From Strigamia acuminata (Eukaryota > Arthropoda > Chilopoda > Geophilomorpha > Linotaeniidae): DNA of 64,000 nucleotides. A model generated the notes under the pieces. The model was not told the DNA's origin. It made no database searches and saw only the letters and a program-made list of their open reading frames with translations. Each line of letters begins with the position of its first letter. Within the stretch, counting starts at the first letter, position 1. Below, piece by piece: positions 36,501 to 46,970 of this stretch. The translations under genes and the position numbers were made by a program. The stretch lies in NCBI GenBank assembly GCA_949358305.1, contig OX442318.1, forward strand, positions 1,350,501 through 1,414,500, written 5' to 3'.

Positions 36501-39500
36501 CCCCTATTCATTTTTTTTCAAAAAACTTTTAACAAAATGATAGCTTTAACAATCCTTTAAATCCTCCAAAAACCATTTTTACTTGTAAGAAATAGTTTCT
36601 GAGAAATTTCAAATATTAAAAGTTCCAAAAATAGGAATATGACATTTTTTTGGCAAGGAGTTGTATGTTTTGGTGCTGTTTAAAAAAATAATTTCTCTTA
36701 TTTCACATGTTCTTGAAATTATTGCATCTAACGTGTAATATTCTAATTTAACTGTAGCATGTTTTTTTCAGTATCACTTCATCAACACTAAGCGAAATCC
36801 TTGCGATGACAATTTACAAGGATGTTTGCTGCATTGTCTTATGCGAGTTATGACTTGCAGGTATATTTTTAGTTCTAATCAAACAATATCCAGATAGGCT
36901 GTTTATTTAAACGTTGTAATTAATAATACTGTGAGCCTCGGTACGGCCAACTAAGGACCTTTCCCTCAACTCCACGTCGCACCTACGTTTACTATTATGG
37001 GGCAAGTCTCGCTCTCGTTCCCCCTTTCATGTTACGTCGGTACGACGACTAGGGGGTATACAGGGTGTTTCATTTAAGACTCCCCAGTCAATTTCCAGAA
37101 TAAGTATATGCTTTTTTATAAAAACGAAGCAGACTATCCTATAGCAAAGTAGGGATGACGAATCTAATGGTGTAATCAAATTTCATGCCAGACATGCAAC
37201 AATGCACTTTTCATTTGCTAACTCGTTAGCTGTTCAAGATAGAGCAAAATTTCCAATTACAAAGTTGTAAAGAATCATAAAATTACCCTAAAAAACATTG
37301 CTAACCAACAGTAAATTTAAAACAATAACTCAAAAAACAATCAAAACATAGCACTTGAAATTCTTTATTTCAAAAATGACATAATGGAATGAAAAAAAAT
37401 AATCAAAGAAAATGTTCAAATTGTTTTCCATTTTCACCGATACATAGCTGAAAACGAGTTATTTGATTGGAGTACATTGCTGGGTTTTATCTACTTAAAT
37501 TCTATTAATTCAAGCAGGTTACCGCAGGTGAATGCTACTTGAGACTTACAATCAGCGACCTAACTTATCTAGGGTTAATGTTAGGAAATAAAAAAACAGT
37601 TTTTATTAATAAAATTCACAAATCTTTATTCGGTTAAATACAATAATATGACTAGTAATAATATGAGAATAAATGAGCGGAAAGAACAATGAAAATGCTT
37701 GCAACGACTGTTGCCAGCCAAAAAGCACGGCGATTGTGCTTAACAACACGTAGTTGTTTAGGAAAATGGCTACGCTATTTTCCTCTCGTCACTCACGTAC
37801 GATGGTCCTTGACGATGGTTTACGTGAGTCTACTGCTCGGCGTTCGACGGCTCGTGGCGGTAGTTCACGTCTGGCAGGCTTCCGTTCGGCATACGACGGC
37901 GATGGCAACCATTCGCGCGGTTACGATGGCGGTGGTTCACGGGAGACGGGAACTTCTACACGAAGGCGCAAAGTAGCGATTGCTTACTTTACACGGTAAT
38001 AGCTTGCCTTGCGCTGTTTGCACAAGGAAAGCTGAGGAAACTCGAAGTTAACACGGTCCACTGTCAATACGAATTGTTGGAGCAAAAACGCAGTAATGTT
38101 GTGGGTTGTGTTGTATTTTCAAGAGTCCCGATTGAAGCTTGGGCGCGAGCCCGGCACGCTTCAATATTGCGTAGATAATCTGCACAATTAGCTAAAACTG
38201 GTGCAACAAAGGATTATTGCACCATAACGGTTAATCGCCGTTTTCACCCCAGACAACCTGAGGTGATATGTGTCTAGAGAAGATTTCTCCCCTTGGTCAC
38301 ATGATCTGACTTGGCGTGTGCCAAGCCAAATTAATTAGAAGTAATTAACATTTTATTCTTCTAAGTGGTGAAATAAATCGAGATCATCACAACATTTTTT
38401 CAAACATGTTGACATCAATTGTAAGACAAGCATTCTGAATTCGAGTTTTAAGGTCATCCAAACTTGTTGGTGGTGTATCATACACAACACCTTTCAAGTA
38501 ACCCCAGAGAAAAAAATCTAAAGGTGAAAGGTCAGAAGAACGAGGGACCAACGAACAGGTCCATACTGACCAATCCAATTGTTTGCAAAAGTGTTAGTTA
38601 AATGTTAGTTGCCTCTCTAACTTTATGAGGCGGTGCACCATCATGCTGAAACCACACAGATTGGAGAATCAATAATGGAAGATTTTCGGCCCATTCACAC
38701 ACAGTATTGTTTAGAAGATCAACATATCTGACCCCATTTAAAGTACCGTTGTAAAAGATTGGGCCAACGATTGATGAATTGTAAACTCCAGACCATACAC
38801 TGACTGACCATTGATATTGATTCTTCTGCTCTCTTTTACAAGGAGGATTTGTATCAGACCAAAAATGCAAGTTATGTCTGTTGATAACCCCATCTCTAGT
38901 AAATTTTGCCTCATCAGTCCATAAAATGTTTCTATCAAAGTCTTCATTTAAATCAATTTCACTTAACATGAAGTTGCAAAAATCTAAACGCAGTTGGGTG
39001 TCATCTTCCCTTTCCAATGCCTGTACCGGAGTCAAATGATATGCATGATATTTGTGATTATGAAGAATTCTCCAAATTTTGGAAGCAGTAAGTCCATTTT
39101 CTTCTGACACAGCTCGGATGCTAGTATGTGGATGCAAATTAAAATAGGCGAGAACATCAACATCGTTAACATCAAGTTGTCGGGGCAGTCTGATTCGAGG
39201 TGGTGGCTTTAAACTTCCTGTGGTTTGCAGACGAGTTAGAATGCTTCGAATTGTCTTTCGATCTGGGTGACGAGCGTTAGGAAAACAATTTTGATATTTG
39301 GTGACTGTAGCTCTCAAATTTCTACGACATTCTCCATAAATTATTATCATTTCTAACATTTCACCATTTGTAAAAGCAGGCATTTTTAATGAAACAAAGT
39401 TAAAAAAAAAACATTTTTTACAATTTCATGCGTACTAATTTGAATACTCTGTACATAATTATGTCATTTTCTTTGATTATTTTTTTTCATTCCATTATGC

Positions 39501-42500
39501 CATTTTTGAAATAAAGAATTTCAAGTGCTATGTTTTGATTGTTTTTTGAGTTATTGTTTTAAATTTACTGTTGGTTAGCAATGTTTTTTAGGGTAGTTTT
39601 ATGATTCTCTACAACTTTGTAGATGGAAATTTTGCTCTATCTTGAACAGCTAACGAGTTAGCAAATGAAAAGTGCATTGTTGCATGTCTGACATGAAATT
39701 TGATTACACCATTGGATTCGTCATCCCTACTTTGCTATAGGATACTCTGCTTTGTTTTTTAAAAAAGCATATACTTATCCTGGAAATTGACTGGGGAGTC
39801 TTAAACGAAACACCCTGTATAACCAGGGTTGTAAAAAGAGTAAGGCAGTCTATTTAGTTTAACAAACGAATCGTTCGCTTGAGACTCACATATACTAGAG
39901 CCGTGTGTTGTTTATTAACTTCTTTGATCACAATAGTTACTCAACACACTGAAGTAACACTAATTTCGATTTCAGATTTCCGTTTCATGATGCACGAAAC
40001 CTACCAGAATGCAATGAAACTTATCTACGAAAACAACAACACAAGTGCTTTTATGCTTACCACGAGTGCAAATGTCTTGGTGAATGTAAAGTGACACAGC
40101 TCAGCATCTACTCTTATCAATTACCTCATTCTGAGAATGAGACTATTATCGAAATCTCTGTTGTGAATAATTATGTTCGGACATTGCAAGAACGACGTTC
40201 TTACGACATAATCACTTTACTATGTGACATTGGCGGAAACATCGGACTATACTTTGGAATGTCGTGTTTAATGCTCGTCGAAATATTTGTTCACTGCTAC
40301 AAAATGCTTCTAATTGTGTACAAACAAAGAAAAAGCAAAGATCGCCAGTTGCGAGATAAAATTCAAGAAATACTAAAAGAAAAGCAGAAAACGTCCGACA
40401 AAAGAAATAAGTTGAAAAATGTCGTGTTGCTATTTTTAATTTTTATCTCCATTCACCAAATATACATTTCAATTAATTCTTACTTTGATTATCCGCTCGT
40501 CAAAACGATTGCTCTCGTCAGAGACAAAATAATTCATCATCCACTCGTCATCCTTTGTGCAGAAACTCGGGAAATATTAAAAGCTAGAGAGGATTTTGTT
40601 GAACGACAGAAAATGGATCCTGGTCGTTTCCAGCTCTTTGACTTACTCCATCCGTCAACTAAATTCGCAAACGATCCACTCAAATTATGGAAAGCCGCCT
40701 CAGAGTGCGATATTTCTGCTGCCGATGTAAGTGAAATTTAAAATCTAGTATATTTTATCCGTATGTTTCATGACGTGCAATATATCTTCTCCTGATTCCC
40801 CTGCGCACATCTTGACGTGTCAATTGTATTTCAAACAGGAAACAGCCTATTTGGTTCAAAAATATATTTTAAAAAATGTTTTGAGATTAGCCCAATTAAT
40901 GCAATTTAACCCTTCGGTGCAATTGTAGGGGTGAAATATGTAGTCGTTTTGGTATATGTTCCAAAAGTTAAAGCTTCATTTAGTTTGTTTTTACTTCATG
41001 CTTAATTTTTAAAATAAAAAATGTAACAAGTCTATTCTTTTGGCTATTGCACCTAAAAAAGATATAAAAATAGCGCACGACTAATTCTATTTGCATGATC
41101 TGTCGTAGACTTCTGCAGGGGTAAACGTGGAAAAATGGAATAGGTTGTTACAACTATGAAATCCAAAGAGAGCCGCGTTAAAAAATGTATAGTACTATGC
41201 AGCAATGTAAACTACATCCCAGCAAGACTGGCGTTGGGAGTTGTTGTTGACGTTAGTTTGTGTGTTTGATATCAGTGTTGGTCTGTGGTGAGAGAAGTAA
41301 GAACTGTATCAGAGCGCATTGTTATTGGTTATGTTGTGGCATTGCGAGGTTCGCTCGTAAGCTTGTGGTTAGCGTAATCTTAAATTTGATGCATTTAATG
41401 CAAAGAGTATAGTATTAGCGTTAATATAAATATTAATATTAGAATTAATATGAATGCAATGCAATGTGAAAAGTAGCCTATCCATTATCCACCCTCTCTT
41501 TATATCGAGAAAGAGCTGTCCATTGCACTTTTCAAATTTGAAATCAGTCCACTGGTTTCGAAGGAGATAGAGGTCAGACAAACACAAACACATACACAGA
41601 GACTCACTCCTCACGATTAATATATTGATACAAATTTGCTTGATCTGCTGGTGATAAACACCACTACAAATTTACAGATTTATTAGTTTAACAGAGTATT
41701 CTGTAAATTAATGGACTTTTTTCAAAAAATTGTTTTATTACAGAAATGTTTTAGTGTACAATAACAAATCAAACCTTATCCCGATTTCATTTTCGTGTAT
41801 TCTTTTTTAATTTTGAAACAAACTGTAGGTTTCACTTTTCACTTTTCACTTACAAGATTCTTTTGTAGTTCAACAGAAGATGCCAATCTGGAGTCTGCAG
41901 CACATGTGTTTCAACAGTATTTGGAGTCTGCAAAAAGCATGAAAAAGGTAGAAACAAATACAGTAGACCTAATTCTGTTTTTACGTGGTAGATAAGCTGC
42001 AGGAAAAACCTTGTAAAAAATGTAAAGAAAAAAAGGCTGTGTACCTGGAAAAATAAATAGCTGATTGGTTCTAGATCGTTAAATATTTCATAGACACCCA
42101 AAAATGCGAATTTTCTAGAACTTCATAGAGAATTACAGTTATTGGAAATAATTTTCCTTCAACGTTAAAGGTCAAGTGCACTGAGTGGGTTTTTATCAAA
42201 TTCTCAAAGGAAAAACAATATAAAAACCTGTAGTGTCCCGCCATCTTGGTGAAAACTTAACAATGTACTTTTGCCAAAATCTTGAGTGTGAACATTCTTT
42301 ATTCTGTGCTGAGATTTGATCTCTAAAGTCCCTACTCCAAAGTACACCACGATGGAAACCATCTAAAGCGATCCAGATTCGTAACCCATTACGTACGTTA
42401 CAAAACCCAAAGTTAATTGATGAAAAACTAAATTGTTGTAGTTATGATATGTAATAACAATTACAATACGCGCGACAAAAGCAGGTTTAAGCTGAATCTT

Positions 42501-45500
42501 GGATTAAACACGTAAGACAACGGTTTAAAATGTGAAAAGGGGAGAAAATTGGAACTGGTGACGAACAATCTGAGAAATAGAACAATTTAGTTTTTCATCA
42601 ATTCACTTTGGCTTTTTCTATTATTGCCTTTGAGAATTTGATGAAAACCCGCTCACTTGTCACTGCAATTTTGTATTTTCTATTTTAAAATAAAGAAACT
42701 TGCAAATTCAGTTGGATTCAGTACTCAACGCGTTTCAATGTAAATCACAGACTGTACTTGTGTTTCTTTGCAATCTACTAAAATCAAGCTAATCCACAGC
42801 CATCGAGTCGAAATAAGTATTTGTTCTTGTTCTCAAAGTACATTGGAGTTGATAGATTCAACACAGGGTGTCTGAGATTCCACCCTACGCCGTACCCTAA
42901 TATCTTCAAAACACACAGTCATGTCAAGTTAAATAAAAGCGTTTAAAAATACAATTGGGTTTACTGTACAAAAAAATATTATTGTTTTTCACTCACTTCT
43001 GAATTGTTACAGTTGATGAACCATCTTCTTCAAAGATACCGTTTTTAGCGCTTTCAACTTATGCGGTGCCCAAATTCAAAGTGGATCGAGCAGTAAGATC
43101 GTTTGTGTTCTTAGCTTACATTCCACTAGGTTAATTTAATTTAATTTATTCCAGATTATACGTGATAAAACGTACATCAAACCTAAATTGCAAGTGGATC
43201 GAGCAGTAAGATCGTTTGTGTTTTCCGTTTTCATTCCACCGGGTTAATTTAATCTAATTTAATTTATTCCAGAGCTTCATTCTACCGCAGAATCAAATCT
43301 TTCACCCAAAATATATTTTCTACCTATCCAACTTAAATAGAATTCATGTCGATATTTCTCGTCAATCGGTTGTGTTTATAGTAAAATGTACTCTGTGTAG
43401 CCCAGACTTAGCGCCGTCCGGACTAGTTGACAGGGACCCACCCGCTCCCAAACAATAGTCAACAAAGCAAATTTGATTCGCAGTCCAGGCAGCTCTCTGT
43501 TCCGGACTCTGGACTCCGGACAAAGCAATGCGTCTCGTATAGAGAACAATCACTGAATGGTGCGGACAATAAAAAAATACCGTATCAATTTTATAATGAA
43601 AAAGTTATGTAATGTGCGCATATGTCACGTAAAGTGCACGTACATGATGTACGTGCACATTATCCCTTGGCGGAAAATTCGGTTTTCAACCTTTGTGAAT
43701 CTGGCGTTTGTCCTGTTTATATTCATTTGTATCGCTTCTTGCATCCAAACTCATTTTAGCGTAGATTTTCCAATTGTTTTAATGTAGGGAAGATTAATTT
43801 TTTAACTCTCTCTACGTCTCTAGTCCGGACATTTGCCATTTGTCCAGACGGTTTATAGACTGGACAATACTTCTGGGCTACACAGAGTAAAGTGTGCTTA
43901 CACAAAGCGCATGCACTGATATTGAAACATTAATTAATTAATTCTTTCTAGTTGGTTAGAGTGAATACTCCAAAAAGCCCTTGTGCAACAAACGAGCAAG
44001 TTTCAGCATGCGAAGCCAAATGTTATGTAGACAGACTGCAGGAGCAACCATTCAAATGCCAGTATGTATGTTCTCAATCTCACCACAAAGGGAAGAAAGT
44101 GACAGAATGTGCATGGTATCACATGTAAGCAGTCTGGGTGGTTTGGAAACAATTAATCGGCGCCAATTGACCGAGCATCACCAAACAATGTTTTGAAGTT
44201 GTGACATGTGGACAGGAAATATGGGAATAACTGGCATCTGCAGTTCAACTATCCCCCCAGCCCATTCTACTACGCGCGGTTAACTGAAGCAGACTAAATT
44301 GGCTCCGACTGATTGTCTAGTTGACATACTGTAATCCTTTGATTCAAAGCAAAGGCAATTTAAAAAAATATTAGTTTATTTATTTATTTATTTATTTATT
44401 TTGTATTTTGTATTTTTAAAAATTCCCTTCCATTTCTTAGCTTTTCTTTATTTTCTATCAATTTTTTCCCTGCCCACGTTTTCAAGTCATTGTGAATGGT
44501 CACTGCCAATTTGAAAATCACGTGAACGTGCATTCAAGTTGAAGTATTTCAATCCGTGCGTCGTGTGTTCAAACTGACCAAATTAAGACGCACGAAATTA
44601 CAACGCTCTTCAGCCAATGCGCATTGCTGACACAAAGTAGTTCTCATGCGATGCAAGTAAATGTTGCACTTGAACTTTAGAATGTAGAAGACACTATTCC
44701 GAACGAGATGTCAAACATGTGGCTAGCAGCTTAGCAAACATTCTTTTTTTCCATGTAAACATCTCTAAAAACGGGATATGCGTTTTAAAATACGCTAGTT
44801 ATGAGATACAATCGCCATCTTTCTGCACTTGCAAAGCCTTAAACATTTTCCTTGGCTTTGGAGTGACAAAAATATCCTTTTATTTCAAACTTGATTAACA
44901 AGGGCAGCCAGTGTTTTGTGGCTATAGCGTTTCTTCGTAGCCCGACAGGATTCTAACGTTAGCCCGCAATCAGCTTGCGTATACGATACCATCTTCCCCC
45001 GAAAACAACAGAACGTTAATATATGGAAAATTATTCAAAAACCCGCCTTTTAAAATGTTTTCAAATAATTCGATTAGAACAGCACTTCATATGTCCAATG
45101 GTGTTGGTGCTGTAAGCTCTTATACAGAGTATTCAGGGGAAAATGGTAAGCTTAGGCTTAATGCAAAAACATTAACTAGTCCAAAATCTGTCGTATTGTT
45201 AGATTGCCATTTATGGAAAAAAGTAATCTATCACTCTGCTTGACTCGAGAAACCACTAAACTCACTCGCAAGATATATTTGGAGACACTATTCAAGACGG
45301 ATCCACACACACACTGTTCCTGTTCGAAACGCTGTCAAGAGACAATATTCATACCTGAAGTAAAAGAACAAACTTCTGGCCACACCTATGCATTTACTGT
45401 TGAAAGCGACATTCGAGAAATAATTAAAGAAGAAGAGACAATTAGCATTGTCAAATTGCTCTGTCAAATTGGATCGATTATTTCCATTTGGACCGGTCTC

Positions 45501-45533
45501 TCAATTTTTGCTCTCATTCAACATTTCAATTGA
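33065..45533 (+). CDS. Two-module DEG/ENaC family sodium channel (predicted spliced gene)
   Basis: DEG/ENaC proteins are plasma-membrane cation channel subunits with TM1, a cysteine-rich ectodomain and TM2. Exons: 33,065-33,538; 33,595-33,667; 33,732-33,811; 34,817-34,909; 36,772-36,860; 39,976-40,726; 41,869-41,947 (tentative); 43,013-43,092; 43,155-43,205; 43,273-43,380; 43,952-44,124; 45,203-45,533. Phases join without a stop, giving about 793 residues. Module 1: TM1 about 51-70, ectodomain to about 350 with LPEC and a C-x-C ladder, TM2 with IGGNIGLYFGMSCLMLVEI (G-x-S filter). A basic linker (about 385-416) leads to TM1 of module 2, then YFDYPLVKT and a second ectodomain (LPFMEKSNLSLC, CSCSKRC), ending with TM2 IGSIISIWTGLSIFALIQHF. 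The family normally has one module. The His-Gly motif usual before TM1 is absent in both. An extra exon near 40,839 is possible. Expression is unknown. Confidence 0.72.
34096..34212. mobile_element. 117-bp hairpin miniature element, second copy
   Basis: Same as 18,471-18,587, carried by the 6.3-kb duplication. It lies in the intron between exons 3 and 4 of copy 2. Confidence 0.65.
35230..36663. mobile_element. Foldback-like TIR element with nested miniature element (copy in gene copy 2)
   Basis: This is the copy of 19,605-21,038 with the same TA-flanked CAACTCCTTGCC ends. The nested TGTTCACAC element lies at 35,453-36,066. The whole assembly sits in the 1.86-kb intron between exons 4 and 5 and accounts for most of it. 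Confidence 0.7.
37059..39819 (-). mobile_element. Tc1/mariner-like transposon, both ends present
   Basis: The ends TACAGGGTGTTTC and GAAACACCCTGTA are flanked by TA (37,057-37,058; 39,820-39,821), with long inverted repeats of about 350-390 bp. It lies in the intron between exons 5 and 6 of the channel gene, in opposite orientation. The transposase inside is dead. A 900-bp foreign insert lies at about 37,480-38,390. Confidence 0.88.
38387..39383 (-). pseudogene. Tc1/mariner-like transposase, second copy
   Basis: Same reading frames and lesions as 22,762-23,758: motifs WTDEAKF and HDGAPPH in one frame, SPLDFFLWG in another, and the C-terminal piece displaced by the insert. The shared lesions mean the element died before the 6.3-kb block was duplicated, or that both copies reflect one locus. 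Confidence 0.88.
39976..40726 (+). CDS. Exon 6: TM2 of module 1 fused to TM1 of module 2
   Basis: This single open exon of 751 bp (acceptor GATTTCAG, donor GAT|GTAAGT) encodes in order: the cysteine ladder LPEC, HKCFYAYHECKCLGECK; TM2 with GLYFGMSCLMLVEI; a Lys/Arg/Glu-rich linker of about 32 residues; a second hydrophobic segment (VVLLFLIFISIHQIYISI); and the post-TM1 motif YFDYPLVKT with HHPLVILC. No splice junction lies between TM2 and the next TM1, so the fusion does not rest on intron prediction. Confidence 0.85.
41869..41947 (+). CDS. Tentative exon 7 of the two-module channel
   Basis: This is chosen because it is flanked by TTTTGTAG and AAG|GTAGAA, is open, and its phases (0 to 1) and length (79 bp) parallel exon 2 of module 1 (73 bp, 0 to 1). 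The encoded stretch is cysteine-rich and not clearly similar to exon 2. A second open candidate with acceptor TTTCAAACAG starts at 40,839. Confidence 0.35.
42172..42665. mobile_element. TIR miniature element in the intron before exon 8
   Basis: The arms share a GGGTTTTTATCAAATTCTCA-like stretch and AAGTGNACTGAG-like outer ends in inverted orientation, about 490 bp apart. There is no coding capacity. No clean target duplication was seen. Confidence 0.55.
43013..43380 (+). CDS. Exons 8, 8b and 9 of the two-module channel (ectodomain 2)
   Basis: Exon 8 (43,013-43,092, 80 bp, phase 1 to 0) has exactly the length and phases of exon 3. Exon 8b (43,155-43,205) is a small in-frame exon whose end (VDRA) and following intron duplicate those of exon 8. 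Exon 9 (43,273-43,380) corresponds to exon 4 and encodes a strand-rich stretch (ILPQNQIFHPKYIFYLSN). All three stay in frame together. Confidence 0.65.
43391..43887. mobile_element. TIR miniature element right after the exon 9 donor, TA duplication
   Basis: The ends CTCTGTGTAGCCCAG and CTGGGCTACACAGAG are flanked by TA (43,389-43,390; 43,888-43,889). The interior has repeated GTCCGGAC words and a palindrome with GTGCACGTACAT arms near 43,634-43,660. It begins only 10 bp past the end of exon 9. Confidence 0.8.
43952..44124 (+). CDS. Exon 10 of the two-module channel (cysteine-rich)
   Basis: 173 bp, phase 0 to 2, between TTCTTTCTAG and AT|GTAAGC. It encodes NTPKSPCATNEQVSACEAKC and further cysteines and parallels exon 5 (NTKRNPCDDNLQGCLLHC; phase 0 to 2). 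It is longer than exon 5 at its 3' end. Confidence 0.7.
45203..45533 (+). CDS. Terminal exon of the two-module channel (TM2 of module 2)
   Basis: The acceptor is TATTGTTAG and the frame runs to a stop at 45,533. The exon encodes LPFMEKSNLSLC, the ladder HCSCSKRC, then SIVKLLCQIGSI and a hydrophobic segment with TGLS (G-x-S filter), ending only a few residues after TM2. It matches the first half of exon 6. Confidence 0.75.
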
Positions 45534-46516
45534 TTGCAAAGTAAACCACAGAATTATTATTTAAAAAAATTACTTTTCTTTTTACTTTTTAAACCTGTTT
45601 GTTCTAACAAAAGCACTTTTGTAGACAGTTTTACATTTTCCACTTTGTAACTCAAATGTACTAAATCTAAATGCATTCTTGTACACCTCAAAAATGATCT
45701 ACCGGTAGTTCTTTCACTGCAAACTCATCACCTCAATTCCATACATATGTTACTAAGCATTTCCTCGCCGACAATGTCGTGGCCATTTTTTCACATTTGT
45801 CCACAGTTTTTGTTCATGAATGTAATTTCAATCACTCTGTTTACTCTTGAGTGCCCCGTGGTTAAGGCGTAGTAAGCGCAAACTGAGCGAGACATTTGTC
45901 CCACTGCACTGTTAGAAATCCTCGTCGACTAAGGCGACAAAATGTATCCATTTCCTTTCTTGTACTACCAGTATTCACAAATTCATTCAATTCTCACGGC
46001 TATGCAGAACAAAATAATGCGATGATGCAATGGTTCGTGTTTTTAAAATTACTAAAAATGAAAATTCTGGCTGAATAAACGATCATTGTTTCTTCATCTC
46101 TAAATGGTTTTGAGTGAGCAATGTGCACATACATTTCACCTATTGTAAACTAGGATATTTAAAAAAAATGATTGAAAACATGCATTCAAATTTTTAAACT
46201 GACTTTAGCTCGTACTTGCTTCTTTTAGTCCAGTAAACGAGTTGAAATGTATTCCTTCTGTTCTAAATAGATTTATGAGTAATATGCACATCAATTTAAC
46301 TCAACATTTCACATCAATGTAAACAAAATAATTTAAATTTTTTGAAATTATGCATTCAAATTATTCATACGTTAAAATCATTGATGTTTATAATGCACAG
46401 AATATTCTATTTGTGGTAATGCACTTACAAAACACTCAATTAATTTACGAGAAATCGTTTGAAAAAAGAATGTATGGCACATTAAACACATTGGAGTTTC
46501 TAAATGGCACAATTAA
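45534..46516. other. 3' flank of gene copy 2, nothing recognised
   Basis: About 45,560-45,700 resembles 27,130-27,300. 46,370-46,450 is one copy of the dispersed ATTGATGTTT...AATGCACTTACAA module. There is no gene; a GTGGTTAAGGCG stretch at 45,860 recalls a tRNA A-box but does not fold into a tRNA. Confidence 0.45.
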
Positions 46517-46970
46517 TAGGTGCATTCAATTCTAAAATAGCTTTCAAAAACCGTTTTTCATCGTTTTCCGAAAACGATGAAAACGGTTTTCAACATTGAG
46601 CACCGTTAGTACCAACAGCTGTCAACAGTTTTCAACAGCAATCGACGCGCAAATGCGGCCGAAAATTGGCCGCATTCGATCGCGCAAATGCGACCAAAAA
46701 TTGCCCGCATTTGATCGTTCTTAAATAATAATAATTATAAAAATAAATTACATTTTTGTGTGTGCTTCCACCGCCGATCTATTCGATTACAAAATGGCGG
46801 CCCGGGAAAACAATTTGAAAACCACGATTTTCTGGTTTTCATGAAAACGGTTTTCAGAAAAACCGATTTCTGAAATGTGACGTCAAATGCGTCTACATCC
46901 GGTGTGGGAAAACGGCAAAAACGAGGAAAACGACGAAAACAGGGAAAACCATTTAGAATTGAACGCACCT
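46517..46970. mobile_element. TIR miniature element, 454 bp
   Basis: The ends AGGTGCATTCAATTCTAAA and the near reverse complement (TTTAGAATTGAACGCACCT) bound it. Inside are a perfect hairpin of AAAACCGTTTTTCATCG type (about 46,547-46,591) and paired AATGCGGCC/GGCCGCATT words. No transposase is encoded. Confidence 0.7.

Noticed and set aside
41869-41995. Reading 41,869 onward in the STEDANLESAAHVFQQYLE frame as the channel exon
   Set aside because: It looks helical and attractive but its phase fits neither the exon before (phase 0) nor the exon after (phase 1).
44370-44402. TTTA microsatellite; also (TA)n near 52,958 and CTCT near 27,070
   Set aside because: Ordinary simple repeats with no sign of function.
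45847-45935. tRNA-like GTGGTTAAGGCG stretch
   Set aside because: Only an A-box-like word; no acceptor stem, anticodon arm or B-box in the right place.
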